From contig NZ_BJTC01000007.1 of NCBI RefSeq assembly GCF_006829085.1, forward strand, positions 172,121-236,120: DNA of 64,000 bases, read 5' to 3'. Each line of letters opens with the position of its first letter. Within the stretch, counting starts at the first letter, position 1. The notes below the pieces were generated by a model that did no database searches, was not told the origin of the DNA, and saw only the letters and a list, made by a program, of their open reading frames with translations. Shown here piece by piece: positions 51,703 through 61,358 of this stretch. A program made the translations under genes and the position numbers. This DNA comes from Chryseobacterium sp. ON_d1. Its GTDB lineage: Bacteria; Bacteroidota; Bacteroidia; Flavobacteriales; Weeksellaceae.

Positions 51703-52227
51703 ATGGCATTATACCTTACTGAAAGACTGGTCATTCGCCGATTCAGCGAGCGCGACGCGGCAGCATTCCTGGATTATATGAGCGATCCTCGCGTAAATTG
51801 TTTTTTGGAAGAAAAGCTCTCTGGTATGCAGGAGGCCATAGCTGATGTCAGAAAGAAAAGCAAAGATAGATCCCAGTTCGCAGTCTGCAGGAAAGAAGAT
51901 GATATGTTGATCGGACATCTTTTTGCGATGAAAGAGGGGGATACCTACAATGTTGGCTGGCATTTCAATACCAAGATTGAAGGTAGGGGATATGCAACAG
52001 AGGCGACAAAGGGCTTATTTAACTATCTCTTTCATCGTAAAAATGCAAGAAGAATATACTGCTATGTCGAGGACTACAACACTCGTTCACAGCAATTGTG
52101 TAAACGCTTGGGCATGCGTGAGGAAGGATTATTTCTTGAGTATATCTCTTTTACACATAATGATGACGGATCACCACGATATGAAAATACCCTGCAGTTT
52201 GCCCTATTAAAAAAAGAATGGGTCTAA
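51703..52227 (+). CDS. GNAT acetyltransferase (RimJ/RimL type)
   Basis: A 174-residue GNAT of the RimJ/RimL N-acetyltransferase group: LTERLVIRRFSERDAAAFLD at the N-terminus, YNVGWHFNTKIEGRGYATEA as the acetyl-CoA-binding motif A, and NTRSQQLCKRLGMREEGLFL as motif B. Substrate unknown (amino-terminus, antibiotic or small amine). Its stop overlaps the end of the convergent LytTR regulator gene by 4 bases. Confidence 0.88.
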   Translation: MALYLTERLVIRRFSERDAAAFLDYMSDPRVNCFLEEKLSGMQEAIADVRKKSKDRSQFAVCRKEDDMLIGHLFAMKEGDTYNVGWHFNTKIEGRGYATEATKGLFNYLFHRKNARRIYCYVEDYNTRSQQLCKRLGMREEGLFLEYISFTHNDDGSPRYENTLQFALLKKEWV

Positions 52228-52952
52228 CTTTTCATACGTTCGATCACATTCTTTTTATAGAACTTTCCTATCGGAAGAATCGTTCCGTTTTTTAAAAAGA
52301 GTTCGCCACCGGCAATTTTGGAAATCTCATTCAGTGCGACCAAATAAGATTTATGGATTCTGACAAAAAGTTCGGGATCCAGTTTGTTTTCAACTTCCTG
52401 TGTTGTGATCTGGCTCATATACATTTTCCCAGCCGTGAAAAATTTCACATAGTTGCCATAGCTCTGCGTATAGAATATCGTACTAAAATCCAGTTTTACG
52501 ATTTCATTGTCAACTTTTAAAACAAGGTGATCCGGCTTTGGTACTAGCTGGTGGGCATCGGGATTATTCTGTTCTAAATTTCTCTTAGGAGTCCCCAGGC
52601 GGTTAATTACTTTATCAATGGCCGAAAGAAAGGTTTTAAAATCAAATGGTTTGACCAAGTAATCCACCACATCATATTTATAGGATTCCAGCGCATACTC
52701 TTTATAGGCTGTTGTGAGGATAACAAAAGGTTTATTGGACATCGCTTCCAGCATTTCCATTCCGGTTAAACCGGGCATATTGATATCAAGGAACATAATA
52801 TCTACCTGATTGTTATACAGATATTCCATCGCCTCTACAGCGGTGTAAAAAGATCCGTTTAGCTGAAGTTGCTTCAACTGGCTGATAAAGTGTTCCAGTA
52901 CGCGGTGGGCACCTTCTTCATCGTCTATAATAATACAATTTAATTGATTCAT
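52224..52952 (-). CDS. LytTR-family response regulator
   Basis: A 242-residue response regulator. The receiver domain has CIIIDDEEGAHRVLE (acidic pocket), phospho-Asp in IMFLDINMPGLTGMEML, Thr in FVILTTAYKEYALES and Lys in VVDYLVKPFDFKTFL. The C-terminal LytTR DNA-binding domain contains IFYTQSYGNYVKFFTAGKMY and LFVRIHKSYLVALNEISKIA. Its start overlaps the end of the histidine kinase gene by 4 bases (ATGA-type coupling). It probably regulates the divergent outer-membrane protein/RND pump genes. Confidence 0.9.
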   Translation of the reverse strand: MNQLNCIIIDDEEGAHRVLEHFISQLKQLQLNGSFYTAVEAMEYLYNNQVDIMFLDINMPGLTGMEMLEAMSNKPFVILTTAYKEYALESYKYDVVDYLVKPFDFKTFLSAIDKVINRLGTPKRNLEQNNPDAHQLVPKPDHLVLKVDNEIVKLDFSTIFYTQSYGNYVKFFTAGKMYMSQITTQEVENKLDPELFVRIHKSYLVALNEISKIAGGELFLKNGTILPIGKFYKKNVIERMKS

Positions 52953-53980
52953 ATAAGCTGTTTTTGAAGTGGGATTAAAAGTGTTGTTTCATAGCTTGTT
53001 TCAGACTGCTTTTCATTAAGGCTGAACTTCCCATTGTAAATAAACGATAATCGCTGTTTTAGATTGTTGAGACCTACCTGTGTAGAGGTTTTTTTAAGTT
53101 TTTCATCTGCAAGCGAATTTTCAATGGTCATCAGTAACTCATCCTGTTTTAGTTCAATGTGAATATGAACAAACCAATCGGATAGGTTCTGGCTGTGTTT
53201 AAAGCTATTTTCGACCAGAATAATAAGAAGCAGGGGCGATATCAGCCAATTATTCATTTCCTCCGGTGAGTGATTGCATATAAACTGTATGTCACATCTT
53301 TTACCGATCCTTTCCCTTTCTAAGTCAATATAATTCCGGATAAAATTGACCTCATCAGCCATGGAAACTTTAGGTACGTTGCCATTTTCTATCTGATAGC
53401 GCATCAGCTCTGATAGTTTGACAATAAGTCCCGGAGTACGGTCCGGTTCGGTTAAGCTCACTCCATACAGATTATTGAGCATATTAAAGAAAAAGTGTGG
53501 ATTAAGCTGGGCATGGAGAAATTTTAGATTCATTTCATTGAGCAGGATCTGGTCCATACTTCTTCGCTGCACTTCCAAAGCATAACTCTGCATCAGCGAC
53601 AGGGCCATAATGGTTGCTGTACTGATGATACAAATCACGAAATGATAGAGAAAACTGAGTGCCAGCTCATCTGGTTCAAAAAAATCAGGCTGTATCCAAT
53701 AGATGTTCGCTATAAAGAGAACAGATGCCCCTGCCAGGATAACAGCCAACGAATAAAAAATATAGCTGAGATATTTTTTGAGCAGATAAAACCTGAAGAT
53801 AAAAAATCGATGGATCTGAGCCTGTACATACAGGATGACAAAAAAGACAAGGCCTTTTAAGAAATTTTCCAGCGAATTGATAAACAACCACTCATGGAGC
53901 ATTGTAAGAACATACATCGCGCAGAAGATGATAATCTCCTGTCTCCACCTTTTTTGTATGCTGATTGTCGTAGTATTCAT
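52949..53980 (-). CDS. LytS/YehU-type sensor histidine kinase
   Basis: About 343 residues from ATG 53980 (MNTTTISIQKRWRQE); a TTG at 54097 would add 39 residues. Four membrane helices in the first 150 residues, then the His_kinase domain with LKFLHAQLNPHFFFNMLNNL (phospho-His in NPHFFFN) and a HATPase end with LLLIILVENSFKHSQN and VGLNNLKQRLSFIYNG. It has no large extracytoplasmic domain, so it likely senses membrane state or a ligand within the membrane. Paired with the LytTR regulator. Confidence 0.88.
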   Translation of the reverse strand: MNTTTISIQKRWRQEIIIFCAMYVLTMLHEWLFINSLENFLKGLVFFVILYVQAQIHRFFIFRFYLLKKYLSYIFYSLAVILAGASVLFIANIYWIQPDFFEPDELALSFLYHFVICIISTATIMALSLMQSYALEVQRRSMDQILLNEMNLKFLHAQLNPHFFFNMLNNLYGVSLTEPDRTPGLIVKLSELMRYQIENGNVPKVSMADEVNFIRNYIDLERERIGKRCDIQFICNHSPEEMNNWLISPLLLIILVENSFKHSQNLSDWFVHIHIELKQDELLMTIENSLADEKLKKTSTQVGLNNLKQRLSFIYNGKFSLNEKQSETSYETTLLIPLQKQLI

Positions 53981-54187
53981 AATATAAGTGCCGTTTTCAG
54001 TTGACGGGTCATCATTGCCGATCGCAAAGATCCCTGTATCACTTTCATCTTTCAAAATTCTAAAAATAAAGGTAATTCGGAAAATTAAAATGACCAACGG
54101 TTTTTGACATTTAATATGGCCTGTTCGTCCGTTTTATTTCTGATGGTGCTATAGATCATCTTGTTTTGCAGTACTAAATTTTTGCAA

Positions 54188-56626
54188 ATGAAAGAATTAT
54201 TAAAAAACGTATGCAGGCAAATACTGTTGTTTACCCTGATGTTAAGTACAACATGGGTCATGGCTCAGACAGCAGGAAATGAAATTGAGGTTAAAGGAAC
54301 CGTCGTTAATGCATCCCAAAATGCACTTTTGGCCGGAAGCACAGTTGTAGTCAAAGATGCCGCCGGTCGGACACTAGGTTCGACGAACACGCAAAAAGAT
54401 GGAACATTTAGCTTAAAAGTAAAACCCTCGACGGCCATCACTGTTGTTGTCAATTATATCGGTTTTAATGACTATAATTCCGGTGTTATAACTCTGAAAC
54501 AGGAAGACCTTGATCTTGGAAGAATATATCTGGATACCAAAAGTACAATGCTCGAAGGGGTCACTATTGTAGCAAGCCGTAAAAAACCTTTGGTTCAAAG
54601 TACCAAAGACAAGCTCATCTACAATGCAGCTTCGGATATCAGTAACAAATCAGGAAACGCAGCAGATGTACTGCGTAAAGCTCCCATGCTAACTGTAGGG
54701 GCCAACGGCGATCTAAAGCTGCGTGGAAATTCTAATATTAAAGTGCTGATCAATGGAATTTCTTCGCGTATCATGGCAAAAAACCTGAAAGAAGCCTTAA
54801 AGATGATTCCGGCAAATTCCATAGTTTCCGTGGAAGTGATTACCAATCCATCCTCCAAATATGAGGCGGAGGGTGCTGCAGGAGTCGTGAACATCATTAC
54901 AAAAAAGAAATTAAAAGGAACTAGCGGAACGCTGGATATGACCGGCGGAAATCTGGAGCATACCGGAAATTTATCGCTAAATATGAGTTCAGGAAAGTTC
55001 AATATCTCTGCTATGGGCAACTACAGTGAAGAACGTGAAAGAACAACTTCTTCACTTAACAGAATTAACCTTAATAACGGAAAGCAGACCGGATCGCTGT
55101 TTCAAGAATCTGATATGCTGCAAACCACAAAAGGTGGTTCTGCAAGCCTGTCTGCTCAATATAAAATAGATTCCCTACAGACCCTTGAGGCAAGTTATTC
55201 TTACTGGAACGGTTCATGGCCGCAAAAGGGTGGATTGTTTAACCGATATAAGAATGCTGATCAGTATCAGGAATACAGACAAAAAACTGAGCAAAGCGGT
55301 AAATTCAATTTCTCTGAATGGGTATTGAATTATCAGAAAAAATTTCACCGTGAAGGACAGGAGTTGCAGATTATCGGGCTGGCTTCCACGGCATCTGATG
55401 TGTCCAATTATTTGACTGAGCAGTACAAACCGGATGGTCAGCTCGCTTTTACAGAGCGGGGCCCCAATAACAGTAAGGAAAAGGAGTGGAGTCTTCAGGC
55501 TGATTATTCACATCCTTTTGGACAGGAGGGAAAAACCTCACTGGAAACGGGGGTGAAATATCTGGGAAATAATTCCAAAAGCGTGTATGAAGTTCTTAAC
55601 AGTGCACTGCCGGTAGATCCTAGCCGTTCGGGAAGTATGCAGTACAGGCAGCAGATTTTTTCAGCATACGCTACCTTAAATTTTGATCTTGGAAATGACT
55701 GGACATTACGTCCCGGGATTCGCTTTGAAAATACTGACATCAATGCGACCTTTCAGAATAATTCCCCTTACAAAAGAAAGTTTTCTAATTGGGTACCCAA
55801 TTTATTGGTTGTAAAGAAATTAGGTGAGCGCCATGAGGTGAAATTAGATTATAACGAAAGAATCCGCCGCCCATGGATCATGGACCTGAATCCGTACGCC
55901 AATGCTGCAGATCCACTAAATATTACGCAGGGTAATCCGTATCTGAATCCTGAGCTTACCAAAAAGCTGGAACTCTCTCATACCTATACCGGAAGCAAAA
56001 ATACACTATTAACGAGCAGCATTTATTATAGCTCGAACAAGAATGCGGTTGAACAGATTGCCAGGGTGAATGAAAAGGGAATCTCCTATACCATGCCGGA
56101 TAATATCGGTGAAAGCACGCGAATGGGCGTGAACGTTAATGCAGTGTTTAATCCTGTTAAAATCTGGACGGTCAATGCTGGTGCTGAGGTATTCCATTTA
56201 AAATTCCGAAGTAATTCATTAGGACTGAAAAACGATGGAACGTTCTTTAATTCAAGCGTCAGCAATACCATCAATCTGATGAAGGGGCTTCAGTTCAGTG
56301 CTTCAGGAGATTACGGCAATGGTTTTATCACTTTGCAGGGTAAAACTACAGCAAATTACTCTTACCGTTTTGCGGTAAAGAAGGATTTTATGAATAATAA
56401 GGCAAGCCTTACGCTGGCGGTCATCAATCCATTCCAGAACAATTTTAAGGAGACTGTTTATGCTTTTGCTCCTACTTTTCAAAGTACGCAGATCAACAGA
56501 TTTTATAACAGGGCAGCAACGTTAACGTTCAGCTGGCAGTTCGGCGGATTACGTGCTTCAAAGGAAAAAGAAAGTCATTTTTCTGATCACTCGGATGACA
56601 AGTCACCAAGAAGGAGAAGAAAGTAA
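54188..56626 (+). CDS. Outer-membrane beta-barrel protein (TonB-receptor-like)
   Basis: About 812 residues from ATG 54188 with a signal peptide ending VMAQ. Residues about 25-115 form a carboxypeptidase-regulatory-like domain (EVKGTVVNASQNALLAGSTV). A plug follows (NKSGNAADVLRKAPMLTVGA; GDLKLRGNSNIKVLINGI; YEAEGAAGVVNIITKKKL), then an OMP_b-brl_3-type barrel (PWIMDLNPYANAADPLNITQ; GNPYLNPELTKKLELSH). The ending is unusually basic and polar (SDDKSPRRRRK). It is divergent from the LytS/LytT pair, 207 bases away. Likely an uptake or envelope-signal receptor; substrate unknown. Confidence 0.85.
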   Translation: MKELLKNVCRQILLFTLMLSTTWVMAQTAGNEIEVKGTVVNASQNALLAGSTVVVKDAAGRTLGSTNTQKDGTFSLKVKPSTAITVVVNYIGFNDYNSGVITLKQEDLDLGRIYLDTKSTMLEGVTIVASRKKPLVQSTKDKLIYNAASDISNKSGNAADVLRKAPMLTVGANGDLKLRGNSNIKVLINGISSRIMAKNLKEALKMIPANSIVSVEVITNPSSKYEAEGAAGVVNIITKKKLKGTSGTLDMTGGNLEHTGNLSLNMSSGKFNISAMGNYSEERERTTSSLNRINLNNGKQTGSLFQESDMLQTTKGGSASLSAQYKIDSLQTLEASYSYWNGSWPQKGGLFNRYKNADQYQEYRQKTEQSGKFNFSEWVLNYQKKFHREGQELQIIGLASTASDVSNYLTEQYKPDGQLAFTERGPNNSKEKEWSLQADYSHPFGQEGKTSLETGVKYLGNNSKSVYEVLNSALPVDPSRSGSMQYRQQIFSAYATLNFDLGNDWTLRPGIRFENTDINATFQNNSPYKRKFSNWVPNLLVVKKLGERHEVKLDYNERIRRPWIMDLNPYANAADPLNITQGNPYLNPELTKKLELSHTYTGSKNTLLTSSIYYSSNKNAVEQIARVNEKGISYTMPDNIGESTRMGVNVNAVFNPVKIWTVNAGAEVFHLKFRSNSLGLKNDGTFFNSSVSNTINLMKGLQFSASGDYGNGFITLQGKTTANYSYRFAVKKDFMNNKASLTLAVINPFQNNFKETVYAFAPTFQSTQINRFYNRAATLTFSWQFGGLRASKEKESHFSDHSDDKSPRRRRK

Positions 56627-56649
56627 AATAATCAATAGCAAATTTTAAA

Positions 56650-56922
56650 ATGAAAATGGCAAGGATAAATAATATTGCCCATCAAGAGAAGTATTCCAGT
56701 GCTTCTCTTGATCAGGCAATCCGGGTGAGCGTTCTGCATTTTTACGCAGATCAACAACATAAAGTGGTAAGAGATGGCCTGAAATTAGATTTTTTGAACT
56801 ACAGTAAATTATCAGAGACGGCAAACGAGCTTGTAGTAGATAGTGACTTTGCCTGCAAGGAAATGATGAGCATGTCCTCCATGTCACTGGCTTTCGGTGC
56901 ATGCTGCGCAGATAATAAATAA
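56650..56922 (+). CDS. Small Cys/Met-rich protein of unknown function
   Basis: A 90-residue soluble protein (starts at 56650 or 56656) with a helical first part (SLDQAIRVSVLHFYADQQHK) and a distinctive C-terminus SDFACKEMMSMSSMSLAFGA then CCADNK, carrying three Cys and five Met in about 24 residues. No signal peptide. It lies between the outer-membrane barrel gene and the RND pump genes on the same strand. No family recognised; it might bind metal or thiol ligands, or be a peptide precursor. Confidence 0.55.
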   Translation: MKMARINNIAHQEKYSSASLDQAIRVSVLHFYADQQHKVVRDGLKLDFLNYSKLSETANELVVDSDFACKEMMSMSSMSLAFGACCADNK

Positions 56923-56976
56923 AAACCATCCTTCCGGATTTAGCAACAACCATAAAAAAGAAATACTGAATTTATT

Positions 56977-58062
56977 ATGAACAAAAGAGGCTTTGGAATT
57001 ATTCCTATTGCTTTCCTCTGCTTAGTGACGGGCTGCGATCGCGCTAAAGAGAGAAAAGATTTTGTACAGACTTACCCTGTCACCCAACCTATAAGTATTG
57101 ATACAGTGATTAGTAAGGAGTTTGTTGCGCAGATAACTTCCCTGAAGAAAATAGAGATCCGGGCGCAGGAGAAAGGCTTTTTGGAAAAAATCTATATTGA
57201 CGAAGGTCAGTATGTTCGTGCCGGTCAGCCTTTATTTCGGATTATGCCACAGGTGTATCAGGCTGAGCTGGCCAAAGCCAACGCTGAATTCCAGCAGGCT
57301 TTGATAGAGCTTGAAAATGTCAGTACACTGGTACAAAACAATGTGGTGGCAAAGAACCAGCAATCCATGGCCCAGGCCAAAGTAAATGCAGCAAAGGCTG
57401 AAAAAAAGCTCGCCGAGATTCATCTGTCATTTACGGATATCAAAGCACCTTTTTCGGGTTTTATTAACAGACTTCCGCTGAAATTGGGAAGTCTGATCAA
57501 CGAAGGAAATTTATTGACCACACTTTCGGACAATAGCAGGATCTACGGTTACTTTAATGTTTCGGAGCAGGAGTATCTGCATTATCAGAACCATTCTGAA
57601 GATCGGGCAAGTAATAAAGTATCGCTTATTATGGCTAATGGTGATAAGTTCCCTAATCAGGGAAAAATCGAGACCATTGACGGCGAGTTTGACGCAGAAA
57701 CAGGAAATATCGCATTCCGCGCTAATTTTGTTAATTCAGGTAATCTGCTGCGTCACGGGTCAACAGGAAAAATAGAAATGATGGTCCCGTTAAAGAAAGC
57801 TATCATAATCCCACAAAAAGCCACCTTTGAAATTCAGGATCAGAAATATGTTTTTGTCATAGACCGCACAGGACATGTCAAATCAAAAAGCATTCATGTC
57901 GCCCATGAATTACAGGACCTTTACGTTGTAGGGTCGGGCTTGTCAACTAGCGATGTGATCTTATTAGAAGGGGTACAGAAGGTAAAGGACAACCAGAGAA
58001 TAAGTGCCAAAATGATGGATCCTAAAAAAGCGATTGCTTCATTACAGCTAAAGGCAGAATAA
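56977..58062 (+). CDS. RND efflux periplasmic adaptor lipoprotein
   Basis: A 361-residue membrane fusion protein with lipobox LVTGC (Cys about 20). Order: beta-barrel strands, biotinyl-lipoyl half (IEIRAQEKGFLEKIYIDEGQ YVRAGQ), helical hairpin (AELAKANAEFQQALIELENV to KAEKKLAEIHL), second lipoyl half (IKAPFSGFINRLPLKLGSLI), then barrel and membrane-proximal domains (FEIQDQKYVFVIDRTGHVKS). It links the RND pump to the outer-membrane channel. First of three pump genes, 13 bases before the permease. Confidence 0.9.
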   Translation: MNKRGFGIIPIAFLCLVTGCDRAKERKDFVQTYPVTQPISIDTVISKEFVAQITSLKKIEIRAQEKGFLEKIYIDEGQYVRAGQPLFRIMPQVYQAELAKANAEFQQALIELENVSTLVQNNVVAKNQQSMAQAKVNAAKAEKKLAEIHLSFTDIKAPFSGFINRLPLKLGSLINEGNLLTTLSDNSRIYGYFNVSEQEYLHYQNHSEDRASNKVSLIMANGDKFPNQGKIETIDGEFDAETGNIAFRANFVNSGNLLRHGSTGKIEMMVPLKKAIIIPQKATFEIQDQKYVFVIDRTGHVKSKSIHVAHELQDLYVVGSGLSTSDVILLEGVQKVKDNQRISAKMMDPKKAIASLQLKAE

Positions 58063-58075
58063 TATACCGATCATT

Positions 58076-61000
58076 ATGTTTTCTAAAATGTTTATACGCA
58101 GACCCGTTCTGTCTATTGTAATATCACTCATCATCGTCAGTTTGGGGATTTTGTCTCTATTTGCTTTACCTGTAACGCAATTTCCTTCCATTTCACCGCC
58201 TAAGGTAAATATCAGGGCTGTATATCCCGGGGCAAATAATGAGCTTTTGGTCAAGTCTGTTATTATTCCTCTTGAGCACGCATTGAATGGAGTGCCGGGG
58301 ATGAAGTACATGTCCTCTAATGCTGGTAATGACGGCGAGGCAGCCATACAGGTTGTATTTGATCTGGGAACAGATCCGAACGTTTCAGCAGTAAAAGTAC
58401 AGAACCGGGTTTCATCTGTGGTCAATAAGCTGCCACCAGCCGTAGTTAAAGAAGGGGTTAAAATTACCGGGGAAGAGCCCAATATGCTGATGTATATCAA
58501 TCTTTATAGTGATGATCCTTCGTCAGACCAAAAGTTCCTCTATAATTATGCTGATATCAACCTGATGCCGGAGCTCCGAAGAATAAAAGGGGTAGGGGTT
58601 GCCGAGATATTGGGAACACGGGAATATGCCATGAGGATCTGGCTAAAACCGGATCGCCTGAATTCCTATACTATTTCAGCAAACGAGGTTATGAAGGCAA
58701 TTGGTGAGCAGAGTATCGAAGCCTCCCCTGGAAAAACGGGGGTCAGTTCAGGTAAGCGTTCACAGTCTCTTGAGTATATCCTTAAATATCCCGGGCGATA
58801 CAATAGTGAGAAAGAATATGAGAATATCATTCTTAAAGCGAAATCCAATGGCGAGTTTGTAAGGTTGCGGGATGTTGCCGATATCGAGTTCGGAAGCTCA
58901 ATGTATGATATTTACTCCACTTTAAATGGTAAGAAATCAACTGCTATTACTGTAAAACAATCCTATGGAAGTAATGCAGGTGATGTTATCAGTAATATCA
59001 AAAAGGTAATGTCTGAACTTGAAAAAAAGAATTTTCCTAAAGGAATGCATTATGAGATCAGTTACGATGTATCCCGTTTTCTTGATGCTTCCATGGAAAA
59101 GGTTATCCATACTTTACTTGAAGCCTTTGTTCTGGTGGCGGTTGTTGTATTTTTATTTTTGGGAGATTGGCGGTCAACACTTATCCCCGCATTAGCAGTA
59201 CCCGTTTCGCTGGTTGGAACATTTGCCATAATGTCGGTGTTTGGAATTACCTTAAATATGATTTCATTATTTGCGATGGTTATGGCTATCGGGGTGGTGG
59301 TGGATGATGCGATTGTGGTGATCGAAGCAGTACATGCCAAAATGGAAGAGAAGAATTATTCTGCGCTCCAGGCTACTGAAGAGGCAATGCAGGAAATCAG
59401 TGGGGCAATAATTGCCATAACGCTGGTCATGGCAGCCGTTTTTATACCAGTTGCTTTTATGACAGGTCCGGTAGGTATTTTTTATCGTCAGTTTTCCATA
59501 ACAATGGCTTCTTCTATTATCCTTTCAGGTATTGTTGCATTGACACTGACTCCTGCTTTATGCGCATTGATCTTAAAAAACAACCATGGGAAAAGTAAAA
59601 ATACATTTTTGACAAAATTCCTTGGTAGATTTAATTCTTTGTTTCAGACAGGAACAGAGCGCTATGCTAAAGTTCTTACCCGCATAGTCCGGAAAAGTAT
59701 ATTTACAATTCCTTTGTTGGTACTCTTTGCGCTGGGAACATTCTTTATGAATGGAAAAGTTGCAAGTGGATTTATTCCTGATGAAGACCAGGGGATGATT
59801 TATGCTATTATCCGTACTCCGCCGGGATCTACCCTGGAACGTACTAATAGTATTGCATTGGAACTGCAGAAGATGGCACAGGGAATCGAAGGTGTTTCCT
59901 CTGTTTCTTCGCTGGCTGGTTACGAAATGCTGAGCGAAGGGACAGGCTCTAACTCCGGGACCTGCTTGATCAACCTGAAGGCCTGGGATGATCGGAAATC
60001 ATCTGCGCGGGACATCATTGAAAAACTGGCAGAAAAAGCAAAGGATATAGCGGGCGCTAACATAGAATTTTTTCAGCCTCCCTCGATTCCGGGGTATGGT
60101 GCTGCCGGTGGTTTTGAATTAAGACTTCTGGATAAATCCGGCCGCAGCGATTATGCCGAAATGGAAAAAGTGAGCAATGATTTTGTACAGGAACTCAATA
60201 AAAGACCTGAGTTAGGTTCAGCGTTTACCTTTTATTCGGCTAGCTTTCCCCAATTTGTGTTACGTATCGACAATGAACTGGCGGAACAGAAAGGAGTGAC
60301 CATAGATAATGCAATGAGCAACCTTTCCACCTTAATCGGTTCAAGTTATGAAACGGGTTTCATTCGTTTTGACCGTCCTTACCATGTTATTGTTCAGGCA
60401 GGACCACAATATCGGGCCTTACCTGGAGACCTTCTTAAACTATATGTTAAAAACAGTAGTGGCCAGATGGTACCTTATTCAGGTTTTATGAGCTTAGAGA
60501 AGGTTTATGGACTTTCAGAAATTACCAGACATAACATGTATAATTCCTCTCAGGTAAGCGGTACTCCCGCTACGGGATATAGCAGTGAACAGGCTATAAG
60601 AGCGATTAAAGAAGTAGCGGAAAAATCACTGCCTGCAGGCTATGATATTGACTGGGCAGGTATCTCAAAAGATGAAGTCAGCCGGGGGAATGAGGCGATA
60701 TTCATATTTCTGATCTGTCTGGTATTTGTGTACTTTATCCTTTCTGCTCAGTATGAGAGTTTTGTTCTACCTCTTTGCGTTATTCTGTCTTTGGTTTTCG
60801 GGATTTTTGGAGCGTATCTATCCCTACATCTGCTGGGATTGGAAAATAATATATATGCCCAGGTTGCAATGGTCATGCTGATCGGACTTTTGGGAAAAAA
60901 TGCGGTTCTTATTGTGGAATTTGCCGTACAGCGTAAAGCAGAGGGGATTTCTGTATCACAGGCAGCTATTGAAGGAGCATCGATAAGATTTCGTCCCATT

Positions 61001-61243
61001 ATTATGACCTCACTGGCTTTTATTGCAGGTCTTATCCCCTTGGTTATTGCAGTCGGGCCCGGTGCGGTAGGAAACCGAACTATCGGTACAGCTGCCGCAG
61101 GAGGAATGATTATGGGAACTATTTTCGGGTTACTCATCGTTCCCGGCCTTTATTACATTTTTGCCACTATTGCCGAAAAAGTTAAACTGGCAAAATATGA
61201 GAATGAAATTCCACTGACAGAACCGGATGATCTCAGCACTTAG
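58076..61243 (+). CDS. RND multidrug efflux permease (HAE1/AcrB type)
   Basis: A 1055-residue inner-membrane pump of the AcrB/MexB class: N-terminal MFIRRPVLSIVISLIIVSLG then PVTQFPSISPPKV; two large periplasmic loops; helix-4 proton-relay motif MVMAIGVVVDDAIVVIEAVH with the Asp pair; IYAQVAMVMLIGLLGKNAVL near helix 10; and GASIRFRPIIMTSLAFIAGL in the C-terminal half. Hydrophobic and amphiphilic drugs, bile salts or fatty acids are usual substrates. The VVDDA type separates it from metal-exporting CusA pumps. Confidence 0.93.
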   Translation: MFSKMFIRRPVLSIVISLIIVSLGILSLFALPVTQFPSISPPKVNIRAVYPGANNELLVKSVIIPLEHALNGVPGMKYMSSNAGNDGEAAIQVVFDLGTDPNVSAVKVQNRVSSVVNKLPPAVVKEGVKITGEEPNMLMYINLYSDDPSSDQKFLYNYADINLMPELRRIKGVGVAEILGTREYAMRIWLKPDRLNSYTISANEVMKAIGEQSIEASPGKTGVSSGKRSQSLEYILKYPGRYNSEKEYENIILKAKSNGEFVRLRDVADIEFGSSMYDIYSTLNGKKSTAITVKQSYGSNAGDVISNIKKVMSELEKKNFPKGMHYEISYDVSRFLDASMEKVIHTLLEAFVLVAVVVFLFLGDWRSTLIPALAVPVSLVGTFAIMSVFGITLNMISLFAMVMAIGVVVDDAIVVIEAVHAKMEEKNYSALQATEEAMQEISGAIIAITLVMAAVFIPVAFMTGPVGIFYRQFSITMASSIILSGIVALTLTPALCALILKNNHGKSKNTFLTKFLGRFNSLFQTGTERYAKVLTRIVRKSIFTIPLLVLFALGTFFMNGKVASGFIPDEDQGMIYAIIRTPPGSTLERTNSIALELQKMAQGIEGVSSVSSLAGYEMLSEGTGSNSGTCLINLKAWDDRKSSARDIIEKLAEKAKDIAGANIEFFQPPSIPGYGAAGGFELRLLDKSGRSDYAEMEKVSNDFVQELNKRPELGSAFTFYSASFPQFVLRIDNELAEQKGVTIDNAMSNLSTLIGSSYETGFIRFDRPYHVIVQAGPQYRALPGDLLKLYVKNSSGQMVPYSGFMSLEKVYGLSEITRHNMYNSSQVSGTPATGYSSEQAIRAIKEVAEKSLPAGYDIDWAGISKDEVSRGNEAIFIFLICLVFVYFILSAQYESFVLPLCVILSLVFGIFGAYLSLHLLGLENNIYAQVAMVMLIGLLGKNAVLIVEFAVQRKAEGISVSQAAIEGASIRFRPIIMTSLAFIAGLIPLVIAVGPGAVGNRTIGTAAAGGMIMGTIFGLLIVPGLYYIFATIAEKVKLAKYENEIPLTEPDDLST

Positions 61244-61358
61244 ATACTGGAGCTGGAAAATAGCAATTAAATACATATTAAAAAAACATTACCAACTTAT
61301 GATCGATTTTAATGGAAGATATCTGACGGATCTTAGTACCAGTCGGATCAAGCCACAA

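Noticed and set aside
56650..56922. Calling the Cys-rich protein a RiPP precursor
   Set aside because: No double-Gly leader, no modification enzyme nearby; left as unknown and raised only as a possibility.
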